The notes beneath the pieces were generated by a model. The model made no database searches, was not told where the DNA came from, and saw only the letters and a program-made list of their open reading frames with translations. DNA of 64,000 nt from Winogradskyella epiphytica (lineage in GTDB: Bacteria; Bacteroidota; Bacteroidia; Flavobacteriales; Flavobacteriaceae): NCBI RefSeq assembly GCF_003217215.1, contig NZ_QJTD01000002.1, forward strand, positions 1-64,000, in the 5' to 3' direction. Numbering within the stretch: the first letter of the stretch is position 1; the number at the start of each line of letters is the position of its first letter. The translations under genes were made by a program, and so were the position numbers. This document shows positions 1 to 11,017 of the stretch, one piece after another.

Positions 1-148
1 TCGAAAAAATAAGGTAAATTTACCTGAGCTTAAGATTTAAAAATAGACCTAGTTCAAACTATTTTTTTGCCTTCTAAACGGCTTAAAAAAAATCTATTGA
101 ACGTGTAAACAATAACAAAAAAGAGTCAACCTATATCAGTATAATACA

Positions 149-964
149 CTATTGAATTGTATAGATAAGTTCATCAACTTCTGATAATCTAAAATAGCCG
201 AAAGGATAATGTTCTGAATTGGTCGTATTTATACAATTGCCTCGCACTGTAGCTGGTTGAGTTTCGAATGGACCACCGCCTTCTTGACCTCCTTGTTGTA
301 ATAAAATAAACATGAATTCATAAAACTGTTTTGAAACACCATAATTTCTAATGGTCACATGGTCTCCTGCTTCTAAATCCTCTTCTGTATAAAATCCGAA
401 ATTAGCATTTCCATCAGTGAAGGTATCCTCATAAACGGCCAAGGTTGGGACTACAGGAATATCACTTATAAATTCAAAAAAATAATAATTATCAATATTT
501 GCTGGGTCCATAAAAAAAGCCTTCAGCTCAATATCTTCTCCCGAAAAACCACCTTCGTTGTTCTGCTCTACATAATCAATGGGCACAACGGATTTTAAGG
601 TTTCTGTAGCAGTAAAGGTTTCATTATTGTAGTCAATAACTAAGGTGTATTCTTGATCGATAACAGGTATAAAATCGTGAGTGATGTAAATCCCTGTGTT
701 ACCTTCTTCAATAAAGTTAAACACATTATTGTTGGCATCTGTAATTTGAATGGTTGCGCCATTAGCAGGAGGAATAGAATCCTGGAAAAAGGGAGCAGAT
801 AAAGACAGTTTTATGGTTTGCTCGTTACCCGGAGTATTTTTAAACCAATTGATAGAAGCTTCTATTACTAACCTCGGTGCCGTCTCGTTAAGATCAACGT
901 CTATAACATCTTGGCAAGAGAAGAGAAAGGTCAAAGCGATAAATGTATATATTAGCTTTTTCAT
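149..964 (-). CDS. DUF4249 family surface-type lipoprotein
   Basis: Predicted 271-residue lipoprotein. The N-terminus is a short signal peptide ending in a lipobox (LTFLFSC) with Cys about residue 17, followed by the family-typical stretch CQDVIDVDLNETAPRLVIEA. This region and the beta-rich remainder match DUF4249. The start is the ATG at 964; an upstream in-frame TTG at 970 would only add two residues ahead of the signal. It lies 2 nt downstream of the TonB-dependent receptor stop, so the two are surely cotranscribed. In Bacteroidota DUF4249 genes commonly follow a CarboxypepD_reg-like TonB receptor, as SusD follows SusC, so it probably assists that receptor at the outer membrane; the substrate is unknown. 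Confidence 0.88.
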   Translation of the reverse strand: MKKLIYTFIALTFLFSCQDVIDVDLNETAPRLVIEASINWFKNTPGNEQTIKLSLSAPFFQDSIPPANGATIQITDANNNVFNFIEEGNTGIYITHDFIPVIDQEYTLVIDYNNETFTATETLKSVVPIDYVEQNNEGGFSGEDIELKAFFMDPANIDNYYFFEFISDIPVVPTLAVYEDTFTDGNANFGFYTEEDLEAGDHVTIRNYGVSKQFYEFMFILLQQGGQEGGGPFETQPATVRGNCINTTNSEHYPFGYFRLSEVDELIYTIQ

Positions 965-966
965 AA

Positions 967-3330
967 TCAAAATTTAAAATTATAAGAAATAGAAGGAACA
1001 ATTCCGAAAATAGCGAGTCTTACCGCTTCATTAGTTCCTGAATTTCGATTTTCTCTAAATGATATACTCGCTGCATTTTTTCTGTTATAAACATTATATA
1101 TTCCGAATACCCATTCACCTTTAAAATTTTTAGTACTGTTTGGTTTGGGATTATAATTTACGGCAATGTCTAAACGATGATAGGATGGTAACCTACTAGA
1201 ATTTCTACTTTCATAACTCGGAATGATAATACCATTGTATTCATATTGCCCATTAGGAAAAGTTGTAGACTGGCCTGTTTGAAAGATAAAATTAGAATTG
1301 AGTGACCATTTCTTATTAAATTCATAACTACCTGTTAGAGAAATATCATGTGTTTTATCGAAAGAACTGTTATACCATTCGCTATTATTAATCCCAGTTT
1401 CTGAGGCTGTTCGTCCTGGAGTTTTTTGTTCAGATTTTGAAAGTGTATAGGCCAACCAACCGTTAAACTTACCTTCATTCTTTCTTAATAACATCTCTAA
1501 TCCATAGGCTCTTGCTTCACCATTTAAAATAATTTGTTCTACCGCATCATTCGCAATTAAATTAGCCCCATCAATATAATCAATGCGGTTATCAATGATT
1601 TTATAATAACTTTCAACTTCTAGTGAATAAGCGTTGTTCTTAAATGTTTTAAAATAACCGATGGCCACTTGATCTAGCAATTGTGGTTTTATATATTTTC
1701 CACTAGGCGTCCAAATATCTAATGGGGTAGGAGAGCTTGTATTAGATAACAGATGTAAATATTGGCTCATTCTATTATAGCTGGCCTTTATGGACGAATT
1801 ATCATTAAGTTGAAAGGCCATAGACAAGCGTGGCTCTATTTGAGAAAAAGTTTGAATTACATCACTTCTGTTGTAGTTTACAACTCCTATTGGCTCTGCA
1901 TTCTCATAAACTTGTGTGGCCTCATTATAGGTAACAGGGTTGTCATTTTCATAAAGATTTAATTCACCTTGACCTAAGCGATGAAACACACTCAAACGCG
2001 CCCCATAACTCACAGATAATTTAGGGCTCAATTTATGTTCGGCATCTATATAGATGGCATTTTCAAGAGCATATTTATCTATTAATTTTGTTGGATTTAT
2101 ACCAGACTCTTCTGTAGTAGGGTTAATTTCTCCTGGATTAAACTTGTAATAGATGCTATTTAATCCATAATCGAGTTTAAAGTTATTACTGATATAATGT
2201 TTTAAATCATACTTCAAATTAAAATTTCTAATGCCAGACTCCCAATCGAATTGCACAAAATTCAATTTTAGTCCATAGTAGTAATCTGAATATATCAGAG
2301 AAAGGTTTGAGAATAGTTTATCTGAGAACAGGTGATTCCATCTGAAATTGACAACGGTATTTCCATAAGTATTTTCAAAACTGTCAGAAATATTAAAGAC
2401 ATCTCTACCGAAATAACCAGACAAGAAGATGTTGTTATTGTTATTTAGTCTGTAGCTCAGTTTTGTGTTGAGATCATAGAAGTAAGCCACATTATCCATA
2501 TCAAATAGTGGAAGAAATAAATGCGCATAACTACTACGACCACCCAATAGAAACGAGCCTTTATCTTTTTTAATAGGGCCTTCAGCAAGTAAGCGACTAG
2601 AAATTAAACCAATTCCACCATTCATATGAAACTGACTACTATTTCCTTCTTTTTGATAAATATCTAAAACAGACGAAACACGTCCGCCATACTTGGCTGG
2701 AATACCACCTTTATATAATTTAATATCTTTAATGGCATCTGGATTAAATACCGAAAAGAAACCAAAGAGATGCGACGAATTAAATATAGTGGCCTCATCT
2801 AAAAGTATGAGGTTTTGATCTGCAGCACCGCCTCTTACATTGAAACCAGAGGAGCCTTCCCCTGCATTGGTAACACCTGGTAAAAGCGTAATTGATTTTA
2901 TAACGTCAACTTCGCCTAAAACAACAGGCATGTTCTTTATCGTTTTGATAGATAAAGAGTTTACGCTCATTTGTGGTTTCTTAATGTTCAGTTTTTCAAT
3001 GTCTTCTGTAATAACGACTTCGTCCAAGGTTTCGGCAGCTTCTTCTAATTGATAGTTCTTTTGTATATTATCTGAAAGAACTAAAGTTTCAGAAATCGTT
3101 CTATAGCCTAAATAACTAATTTGTAGAACGTAGGTTCCTTTTGGTAAAGTAATAGAGTAGAAGCCATATTCGTTTGTAACAGTTCCAGTTTGTAGTTCTG
3201 GAAATATAATTGTAACGCCTATAAGAGTTTCATTACTTTGTTTATCTGAAATAGTCCCGCTAATCGTAAATTTATCTTGAGCTAGAATAATTATGGGACT
3301 CATTAAAAAAAAGAAAATTAGTCTTTTCAT
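967..3330 (-). CDS. TonB-dependent outer-membrane receptor with carboxypeptidase-like regulatory domain
   Basis: About 787 residues. The signal peptide MKRLIFFFLMSPIIILAQ is followed by a carboxypeptidase-regulatory-like beta-sandwich (about residues 20-105, with GVTIIFPELQTGTVTNEYGFY). Then come a TonB plug (about 120-230, including GFNVRGGAADQNLILLDE) and a long beta-barrel ending in aromatic YNFKF, as expected for an outer-membrane protein. There is no SusC-type signature; it is the shorter FecA-like class that pairs with DUF4249. Start choice: ATGs at 3357, 3342 and 3330 are in frame; 3330 places the signal peptide at the N-terminus, and 3342 is also plausible. It probably imports a siderophore, metal chelate or other small ligand, but nothing nearby identifies it. 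Confidence 0.92.
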   Translation of the reverse strand: MKRLIFFFLMSPIIILAQDKFTISGTISDKQSNETLIGVTIIFPELQTGTVTNEYGFYSITLPKGTYVLQISYLGYRTISETLVLSDNIQKNYQLEEAAETLDEVVITEDIEKLNIKKPQMSVNSLSIKTIKNMPVVLGEVDVIKSITLLPGVTNAGEGSSGFNVRGGAADQNLILLDEATIFNSSHLFGFFSVFNPDAIKDIKLYKGGIPAKYGGRVSSVLDIYQKEGNSSQFHMNGGIGLISSRLLAEGPIKKDKGSFLLGGRSSYAHLFLPLFDMDNVAYFYDLNTKLSYRLNNNNNIFLSGYFGRDVFNISDSFENTYGNTVVNFRWNHLFSDKLFSNLSLIYSDYYYGLKLNFVQFDWESGIRNFNLKYDLKHYISNNFKLDYGLNSIYYKFNPGEINPTTEESGINPTKLIDKYALENAIYIDAEHKLSPKLSVSYGARLSVFHRLGQGELNLYENDNPVTYNEATQVYENAEPIGVVNYNRSDVIQTFSQIEPRLSMAFQLNDNSSIKASYNRMSQYLHLLSNTSSPTPLDIWTPSGKYIKPQLLDQVAIGYFKTFKNNAYSLEVESYYKIIDNRIDYIDGANLIANDAVEQIILNGEARAYGLEMLLRKNEGKFNGWLAYTLSKSEQKTPGRTASETGINNSEWYNSSFDKTHDISLTGSYEFNKKWSLNSNFIFQTGQSTTFPNGQYEYNGIIIPSYESRNSSRLPSYHRLDIAVNYNPKPNSTKNFKGEWVFGIYNVYNRKNAASISFRENRNSGTNEAVRLAIFGIVPSISYNFKF

Positions 3331-3430
3331 AAATGACTTCATAAGCGGAGTAGGCATAGCATATAATTATTATCTGACATATCACTTAGATAACTTGAAT
3401 TCCAAGTAAATATAAACTAAAAGCCATAAA

Positions 3431-3454
3431 AAAAGCTTCCCTAAAGAAGCTTTT
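3431..3454 (-). terminator. Intrinsic terminator of icd
   Basis: Inverted repeat AAAAGCTTC / GAAGCTTTT with a 6-nt loop, 22 nt past the icd stop. Read on the minus strand the right arm continues into a run of eight T, the classic Rho-independent form. Confidence 0.85.
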
Positions 3455-3475
3455 AATATAATTGAAATAGGACTA

Positions 3476-5800
<2,325 letters not shown>

Positions 5801-5844
5801 TCAAAATTTATTAAGTTCTTAAATAAACACTTAAAATTTTGAAT

Positions 5845-6420
5845 TTAATCTTTTACTCTGATTTTGAATGCGTTTAATAGTCCTATGAGGTTAGATTTAG
5901 AGAAATAGGCATTCTTGATTTGGTTTAGTGAAGGATCAATTGAAAAGTTATAGGCCGATGATAAATCGGCATGTTCTAAATTGGTATTGTAAAATATGGA
6001 TTGAGATAAATCACAATCATCAAATATTGCATGTTTAGCTTGCGCATCCGTAAAGTCGACCTGATGAAGAATACATTTATAGAACTTAGTCTGATTTAGT
6101 TTTACTTTGTAGAAACTGCTAAAATTAATCAAGCAATCCGAACAGCTGAAGGATAGTAAAAATTCATTACATCTATGAAATTTAACACCTAACAATTTAC
6201 AGCCTTTAAAGTTAACGTTATTGAAGGTGGTCTGGGTGATATTAGCATTACTGAAATTACAATCTATAAACTCACAAGTTAGGAATGCAACGCTAGTGAG
6301 GTCGGAATTATTAAAATCACAATTTATGAACGTACAGTCCTCGTATTCTGCTTTTAATAAATCATCCTTTGCATAATCTTGCTTACTAAATGTTTGGTTA
6401 TCTATTACTGGTAAAATCAT
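5845..6420 (-). CDS. Pentapeptide-repeat protein (Qnr/MfpA-like architecture)
   Basis: 191 residues, almost wholly pentapeptide repeats of A(D/N)LXX / C-x-F type (for example CTFINCDFNNSDLTS and CEFIDCNFSNANITQ). Such repeats fold as a right-handed quadrilateral beta-helix. A non-repeat loop near residues 90-100 and a C-terminal cap (SIDPSLNQIKNAYFS, then LIGLLNAF) resemble the Qnr-like chromosomal family that mimics DNA and protects gyrase. No signal peptide, so cytoplasmic. Gyrase protection is family inference only; many pentapeptide proteins of this type have no known role. It lies 146 nt upstream of icd on the same strand, but icd has its own promoter. Confidence 0.85.
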   Translation of the reverse strand: MILPVIDNQTFSKQDYAKDDLLKAEYEDCTFINCDFNNSDLTSVAFLTCEFIDCNFSNANITQTTFNNVNFKGCKLLGVKFHRCNEFLLSFSCSDCLINFSSFYKVKLNQTKFYKCILHQVDFTDAQAKHAIFDDCDLSQSIFYNTNLEHADLSSAYNFSIDPSLNQIKNAYFSKSNLIGLLNAFKIRVKD

Positions 6421-6561
6421 GTGACAATGATACGGAAAGAATTTAGATTATTAATTAAACAGTGCATCTCCGATATGCATAATGCTTAAAAATAGTACGT
6501 ACAATTATTAGATTTACGGATTTTAGTAAACTTGAATAGTTAAGGCGTTATATGAAAAACA

Positions 6562-6604
6562 AAAAGCCATATCACTACAGTAAAACTGCTCTGACATGGC
6601 TTTC
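6562..6604 (-). terminator. Branched hairpin terminator of the small orphan gene
   Basis: AAAGCCAT (6563-6570) pairs with ATGGCTTT (6596-6603). Inside is a smaller hairpin CAGT-AAA-ACTG. On the minus strand the outer stem runs into TTTTTG, directly downstream of the 56-codon gene. Confidence 0.7.
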
Positions 6605-6626
6605 TTTGAAACAGTACTAACGTGAC

Positions 6627-6797
6627 CTATCTAGCTTTCACTAACTCAGCTGTATGACTAATTAAAGTCATCATCTTTTTCGGTTCAAGTGTTTCCGTTT
6701 CAATAATGAAACATTTCATACCTTTCAAAATGTATTGACCTGATACTACTTTGTTTCCAAAGTTTGTTTTTCTTGATGCTTTTTCTTTAGAATTCAT
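6627..6797 (-). CDS. Small hypothetical protein (56 aa)
   Basis: An ATG-started 56-codon reading frame encoding a basic, soluble peptide (MNSKEKASRKTNFGNKVVSG at the N-terminus, ISHTAELVKAR at the C-terminus) with no membrane segment or signal. I do not recognise a family. An in-frame upstream start at 6824 would prepend a poorly conserved-looking hydrophobic piece. What favours a real gene is context: it stands alone between two intergenic stretches, has an A-rich start region, and is followed within 25 nt by a good hairpin terminator on the same strand. Confidence 0.5.
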   Translation of the reverse strand: MNSKEKASRKTNFGNKVVSGQYILKGMKCFIIETETLEPKKMMTLISHTAELVKAR

Positions 6798-7218
6798 TAT
6801 TATGAATGATAGAACGTAAAGCATTGCTCTTCCTTTTCGTGTTCACTTTCGATTCCAGTACTTTTTCAGAGCTTTTCACTTAAACCATTATACCCTACCT
6901 AGTATGATATAATAATTAAGCTTCATGGTTGTTTCGCTAAGATTTGTTTGAATAAACCGCTAGACAACCTCAAAAAACAACTTCAATAAATAAAGAACGA
7001 ATCTTTATACCCAATTTAACATAAATCTGAATAAAATTCAAAACCAAACTATGTTTGTTGTTAATTGTTTTACTAATTTACAATATTATTTAGAATATCT
7101 CTAGTTATTTAACATTTTAGATATCAACAATTTATAAACTCCAGTTACTAACAATTGTTTATAACCAAAAAGAGCCTTCTTTTCAGAAAGCTCTTTTATC
7201 GTTATATGTAAGATAGAA
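6798..7218. other. Non-coding interval between small orphan gene and rplS
   Basis: About 420 bases, strongly AT-rich. It contains the rplS terminator (7168-7197). I see no other convincing gene, RNA or repeat. A short open frame at 7101-7316 runs out of rplS in another frame and is not credible. Confidence 0.6.
7168..7197 (-). terminator. Intrinsic terminator of rplS
   Basis: AAAAGAGC (7168-7175) and GCTCTTTT (7190-7197) form the stem. On the minus strand the stem ends in five T, 22 nt past the rplS stop. Confidence 0.85.
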
Positions 7219-7569
7219 TTAATTTCTAATTTCCTTAATTCTTGCTTTTCTACCTGTAAGTCCTCTAAAGTAGAAGATTCTTGCTCTACGTACTTTACCA
7301 CGTTTGTTAACTTCAATTTTTTGTAATGCAGGTAAGTTAATTGGGAAGATACGCTCTACACCAATAGTTCCTGACATTTTACGAATTGTAAAGGTTTCAG
7401 TGGCTCCACTTCCCTTACGTTGTAATACAACACCTCTAAAAAACTGAGTACGTACTTTTTCACCTTCTCTAATTTCGTAGTATGCTGTGATAGTATCACC
7501 AGCGCTAAATTCTGGAAAGTCTTTACGAGTTACAAACTCGTCTTGAACAAATTTTACTAAAGAATTCAT
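7219..7569 (-). CDS. rplS: 50S ribosomal protein L19
   Basis: 116 residues, normal length for bL19, which sits at the 30S/50S interface. Typical features: a GDTITAYYEIREGEKVRTQ start of the SH3-like barrel, the FRGVVLQRKGSG turn, GVERIFPINLP, and a basic C-terminal tail (RGKVRRARIFYFRGLTGRKA). trmD lies upstream on the same strand, the usual trmD-rplS pairing, but 189 nt and a complete promoter separate them here, so rplS can be expressed independently. Confidence 0.98.
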   Translation of the reverse strand: MNSLVKFVQDEFVTRKDFPEFSAGDTITAYYEIREGEKVRTQFFRGVVLQRKGSGATETFTIRKMSGTIGVERIFPINLPALQKIEVNKRGKVRRARIFYFRGLTGRKARIKEIRN

Positions 7570-7642
7570 TTTCTTTTATTTATTATAGTTAATTCGGATC
7601 AACATTCACGATTTTCGCCAGAGGTTAATCTAAAATTGGGTG

Positions 7643-7672
7643 CAAAAATAGTTATATTTTAAATATAAGCAA
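7643..7672 (-). promoter_or_regulatory. Complete flavobacterial promoter of rplS
   Basis: On the minus strand TTG (7672-7670), a 19-nt spacer, then TATTTTTG (7650-7643): both the -33 TTG and the -7 TAnnTTTG elements at accepted spacing. The leader to the rplS ATG would be about 67 nt. Confidence 0.65.
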
Positions 7673-7758
7673 TGCTTTGCTGGTTTATTTTTAACATTAA
7701 TTTGAAGAATTATTATAAACTCATCGGCTATTTAGGACTCTAGTAGAGGTTTAAACTT

Positions 7759-8436
7759 TTAATCTTCAAGCAAATCTGGTCGACGCTCCTTTGTTCTCAA
7801 ATAAGCTTGTTCTTCACGCCATTTTTCAATTTCCGGAAAATTACCACTAAATAATACCTCAGGCACTTTCATTCCATCGTAGTCTCTTGGTTTCGTATAA
7901 ATGGGTGGTGCTAACAAATTGTCTTGAAAGGAATCGGTTAGGGCGGAGGTTTCATTACCTAATACGCCTGGAATTAAACGAATAACAGCATCACAGAGTA
8001 CAGCTGCTCCTAATTCACCACCAGAAAGCACATAATCTCCAATTGATATTTCACGGGTAATAAACTTGTCACGTACGCGCTGATCTACTCCTTTATAATG
8101 ACCGCAAAGAATAATAATGTTTTCTTTTAAAGAGGTTTGGTTCGCGATACTTTGATTCAGGGTTTCACCATCTGGAGTCATATAAATGATTTCGTCATAG
8201 TTTCGCTCTTTTTGCAATTTTGAAATACACTTATCTATTGGTTCAATCATCATAACCATTCCAGCACCTCCACCAAACTGAGTATCGTCTATAGCCTTAT
8301 AGCCTCCAGTGGCATAATCTCTTAAATTATGAAAATGAACTTCAACCAAGCCTGCTTCAATAGCTCGTTTTAATATAGAGGCTTCAAATGGACTTTTTAA
8401 AAGTTCTGGTAATACAGTTATTATATCTATTCGCAT
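7759..8436 (-). CDS. trmD: tRNA (guanine-N1)-methyltransferase
   Basis: 225 residues, standard for TrmD, the SPOUT-class enzyme that makes m1G37 in tRNAs reading CNN codons and prevents +1 frameshifting. Visible family blocks: [13 protein letters not shown], the loop [32 protein letters not shown] and [16 protein letters not shown], which contribute to the knotted SAM site. The 5' region carries TATCTTTG as a likely promoter element. rplS follows on the same strand. Confidence 0.98.
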   Translation of the reverse strand: MRIDIITVLPELLKSPFEASILKRAIEAGLVEVHFHNLRDYATGGYKAIDDTQFGGGAGMVMMIEPIDKCISKLQKERNYDEIIYMTPDGETLNQSIANQTSLKENIIILCGHYKGVDQRVRDKFITREISIGDYVLSGGELGAAVLCDAVIRLIPGVLGNETSALTDSFQDNLLAPPIYTKPRDYDGMKVPEVLFSGNFPEIEKWREEQAYLRTKERRPDLLED

Positions 8437-8457
8437 GGTATTCTAAAAAATTGATTG

Positions 8458-8465
8458 CAAAGATA
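8458..8465 (-). promoter_or_regulatory. Candidate -7 promoter element of trmD (TATCTTTG)
   Basis: Exact TAnnTTTG match on the minus strand, 21 nt upstream of the trmD start. No TTG at -33 spacing. Confidence 0.5.
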
Positions 8466-8545
8466 GGTTTAATTGTGGAATTTGATTGTGATCTAAATAG
8501 CCGTTATGTCATTATCTCTCTCAACCTTCAATGGGTTTAAAATGA

Positions 8546-8573
8546 AAAATCCGTAATGTACATTACGGATTTT
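8546..8573 (-). terminator. Perfect 28-bp palindromic terminator
   Basis: AAAATCCGTAATGT followed immediately by its exact reverse complement; on the minus strand it runs into five T. It lies 27 nt past the stop of the coiled-coil protein gene at 8600-9208, so it probably ends that transcript. Confidence 0.8.
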
Positions 8574-8599
8574 AAGTATATCTGATAGTGTAAGTACTA

Positions 8600-9208
8600 C
8601 TAAGATTTTTGTTTATTCAGTTCGTCTTGTAATTGACGTCTTACTTTTTGCTCGCGTTCTAAGGCGTTACGTCTGTGTTCTTCAAACTCAGTTTCAACTT
8701 CATCTAATTTTAATTTTGCTTCTCTCGTTGCAGAATTACTTCCTTTAAACTTATAAATGAACACTAATAATAGGGCAAAAAGACCTCCAATGATACTCCA
8801 CATTAAAACTTTGTAGTTGGCTTTACTCATTAGAATTCCAAATAAGGAAATGTTGTCTTTCTCTTCGTTGGTAGCATTTAATGTTGACTCTGTACTTGAA
8901 AGTTTCTCTTTTAAACTTTCAATTTCAGCTGTTTGTGAATTAACAATTGCTTGAGTATCGGATAAATCTTTATGTACAGCTTTTAACGAATCTAACGTAT
9001 GTGCTTTTAAAGTATAAAGCCATGATTTTTTTACAGTTTTATAATCTTGCCAACTGTTAGAACGTCTGATAACAAATTCAAATTGATTATCTATTGTACC
9101 GCTGTTTAAAGACAATTTTTCTTCTTGTTCGACTTCTGTTTGTGCGTTTATATTTTGAAAACTGAGTGTAACTAATAGAATTAAAGAAACTTTCGTTAAG
9201 AATTTCAT
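8600..9208 (-). CDS. Exported coiled-coil protein with one membrane segment, unknown function
   Basis: 202 residues. The Sec signal peptide (MKFLTKVSLILLVTLSFQNINAQ) is followed by a short region containing FVIRRSNSWQDYKTVKKSW. A heptad-rich coiled coil covers about residues 65-115. One transmembrane helix follows at about 134-152 (VLMWSIIGGLFALLLVFIYKF), and then a charged helical tail about 155-202. I do not recognise an enzyme domain. Relatives next to trmD could easily inherit a tRNA methyltransferase name by proximity; nothing here supports that. It is transcribed separately from gap, with terminators on both sides. An envelope or scaffold role is inference from topology only. Confidence 0.82.
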   Translation of the reverse strand: MKFLTKVSLILLVTLSFQNINAQTEVEQEEKLSLNSGTIDNQFEFVIRRSNSWQDYKTVKKSWLYTLKAHTLDSLKAVHKDLSDTQAIVNSQTAEIESLKEKLSSTESTLNATNEEKDNISLFGILMSKANYKVLMWSIIGGLFALLLVFIYKFKGSNSATREAKLKLDEVETEFEEHRRNALEREQKVRRQLQDELNKQKS

Positions 9209-9433
9209 TTACGACGTAATTTTGATTTTTGTTAGGTTATAATAGTTGCCAAGATAACGATTTTATGAGGATATCATAAAAAAATCTTAAACAAATAGCC
9301 TCACAAATTAATGAGGCATTTTATATACGAAACGAAGTCTGTTTTGGATGTTATATTAGTAGTAATTATAAATAGAAAATGCTTCTCGAACACTATTAGG
9401 TTGCGTTCCAATAGTTTTTCAAAATTAAACAAA

Positions 9434-9463
9434 AAAAAATCTTGCCCTAAGACAAGATTTTTT
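9434..9463 (-). terminator. Intrinsic terminator of gap
   Basis: AAAAAATCTTG / CAAGATTTTTT with an 8-nt loop, 21 nt past the gap stop. The minus strand continues into a long T run. Confidence 0.88.
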
Positions 9464-9483
9464 CTTTTCAGTTTAGTTAACGA

Positions 9484-10932
9484 TTAATAATAAGCAAAAC
9501 GTCTAACTTTAGAAATATATTTCGCTAAACGAATAACTTGATGACTATAGCCATATTCGTTATCGTACCATATATATAGGACAGCATTTTTTCCATCGGT
9601 TCTAACAATCGTCGCTTTACTATCAAATATTGCTGGAGCAGAGCTACCAATAATATCGCTAGATACTAATTCGTCACTCATTTCGTATTTAATTTGTTCA
9701 ACTAAATCACCTTCAAGTGCATACTTCTTCATGATTGTGTTAATGCTTTCAACCGAAGTTTCATTTTTTAATTCTAAGTTTAGAATTGCTAATGAGCCAT
9801 TTGGAACTGGAACTCTAATTGCGTTAGAAGTTAGCTTACCTTCAAGAGCAGGAATCGCTTTACTTACAGCTTGTCCAGCACCTGTTTCAGTTATTACCAT
9901 GTTTAATGCAGCAGCACGACCTCTTCTGTATTTTTTATGGAAATTATCTACTAAATTTTGATCATTAGTATAAGCATGGATCGTTTCTAAGTGCCCAGAT
10001 TTAATTCCGAAAGAATCTTCTACTGCTTTTAGAATTGGAGTAATAGCATTAGTTGTACAAGATGCCGCAGAGAAAATATCTACTGTTTCTGGACTATGTT
10101 CTAAATGGTTAACGCCATGTACAATATTTGGCACACCTTTACCAGGCGCCGTCAACAATACTTTATCAACACCTTTTGCTTTTAAATGTCTACTTAAAGC
10201 TTCTTTATCTCTAAAAGCACCAGTATTATCAATTACTAAAGCATTGTTTATACCATATTTAGTGTAATCGATATCTTCAGGGTTGTTTGCTGAAATAATA
10301 TTAACAGTAGTACCATTAATGATTAATGCTGAATTTTCCACGTCAGTACTTACTAAACCTGAAAAATCACCGTGAACAGAATCATTCTTTAATAAAGAAG
10401 CACGTTTTTCTAAAACAACTTTATTAATTTCACCTCTAGTCACGATAGCTCTTAATCGTAGTTGGTTACCTTTTCCGGTACGCGTCATTAACTCACGTGC
10501 AACTAAGCGGCCAATTCTACCAAAACCATAAAGAATAACATCCTTAGGTTCGATCATTTTATTTTCTTTAGCACTACCCAGTTTTGAAGCAACAAAAGCA
10601 GTTGCATTATTATATTTCTGATCTTCTAAATGATATTCGTAAGTTAATTTACCAATATCTAACTTAGCAGGAGGTAAGTTTGCTGCGCTAATGGCTTGTG
10701 CAATTTCTACAGAATCAAAAATTGAAATTGGTTTTTGAACAAATTCCCCAGCATATTCATGCAGGTTTAAAATTTCGCTCACATTTTTGTCAATAAGTTG
10801 ATTTCTAAATAATACAAGCTCAATTGACTTGTCGTACCACAGATCACTGATAATTTTAATAAATTCAACAGTTGCTCTGCGACGATCGGCTTGAAACGCT
10901 AACTCTTTTTCGTAAGTCTCGTTAAATCCCAT
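9484..10932 (-). CDS. gap: Glyceraldehyde-3-phosphate dehydrogenase, long Bacteroidota form
   Basis: 482 residues, versus about 335 for ordinary GAPDH. An N-terminal extension of about 130 residues precedes the Rossmann motif GFGRIGR (136-142). The catalytic core is intact: the nucleophile Cys lies in AASCTTNAITP (about residue 290), the catalytic His in HAYTNDQN, and the C-terminal YDNEYGYSHQV is typical. It interconverts glyceraldehyde-3-phosphate and 1,3-bisphosphoglycerate. The extension (containing FQADRRRATVEFIKIISDLW) is shared by a Bacteroidota clade, and its job is unknown to me. Own promoter element and terminator; monocistronic. Whether it is the glycolytic or a gluconeogenic/NADP form cannot be read from sequence alone. 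Confidence 0.94.
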   Translation of the reverse strand: MGFNETYEKELAFQADRRRATVEFIKIISDLWYDKSIELVLFRNQLIDKNVSEILNLHEYAGEFVQKPISIFDSVEIAQAISAANLPPAKLDIGKLTYEYHLEDQKYNNATAFVASKLGSAKENKMIEPKDVILYGFGRIGRLVARELMTRTGKGNQLRLRAIVTRGEINKVVLEKRASLLKNDSVHGDFSGLVSTDVENSALIINGTTVNIISANNPEDIDYTKYGINNALVIDNTGAFRDKEALSRHLKAKGVDKVLLTAPGKGVPNIVHGVNHLEHSPETVDIFSAASCTTNAITPILKAVEDSFGIKSGHLETIHAYTNDQNLVDNFHKKYRRGRAAALNMVITETGAGQAVSKAIPALEGKLTSNAIRVPVPNGSLAILNLELKNETSVESINTIMKKYALEGDLVEQIKYEMSDELVSSDIIGSSAPAIFDSKATIVRTDGKNAVLYIWYDNEYGYSHQVIRLAKYISKVRRFAYY

Positions 10933-10965
10933 GTTTTCTTTGGTTTAAGTGATTTAAATTTTGTG

Positions 10966-10973
10966 CAAAAGTA
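10966..10973 (-). promoter_or_regulatory. Candidate -7 promoter element of gap (TACTTTTG)
   Basis: Exact TAnnTTTG match on the minus strand followed by CAC, 33 nt upstream of the gap start. No TTG at standard -33 spacing. Confidence 0.5.
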
Positions 10974-11017
10974 ATACAATTCAAACGTTTTCGTAGCCCT
11001 TTTGCTGGAAAATAAAA

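Noticed and set aside
1..148. GCC/GGC mini-stem flanked by T and A runs near position 70
   Set aside because: Three-base core stem only; A rather than T follows it on each strand, so not a terminator.
7101..7316. Open frame overlapping the rplS 3' end and terminator
   Set aside because: Runs through the rplS coding region in another frame and across its terminator; composition is that of a shadow frame.
9298..9317. Hairpin GCCTCA/TGAGGC in the gap to coiled-coil-gene interval
   Set aside because: No T run on either strand and the real gap terminator (9434-9463) is close; likely incidental.
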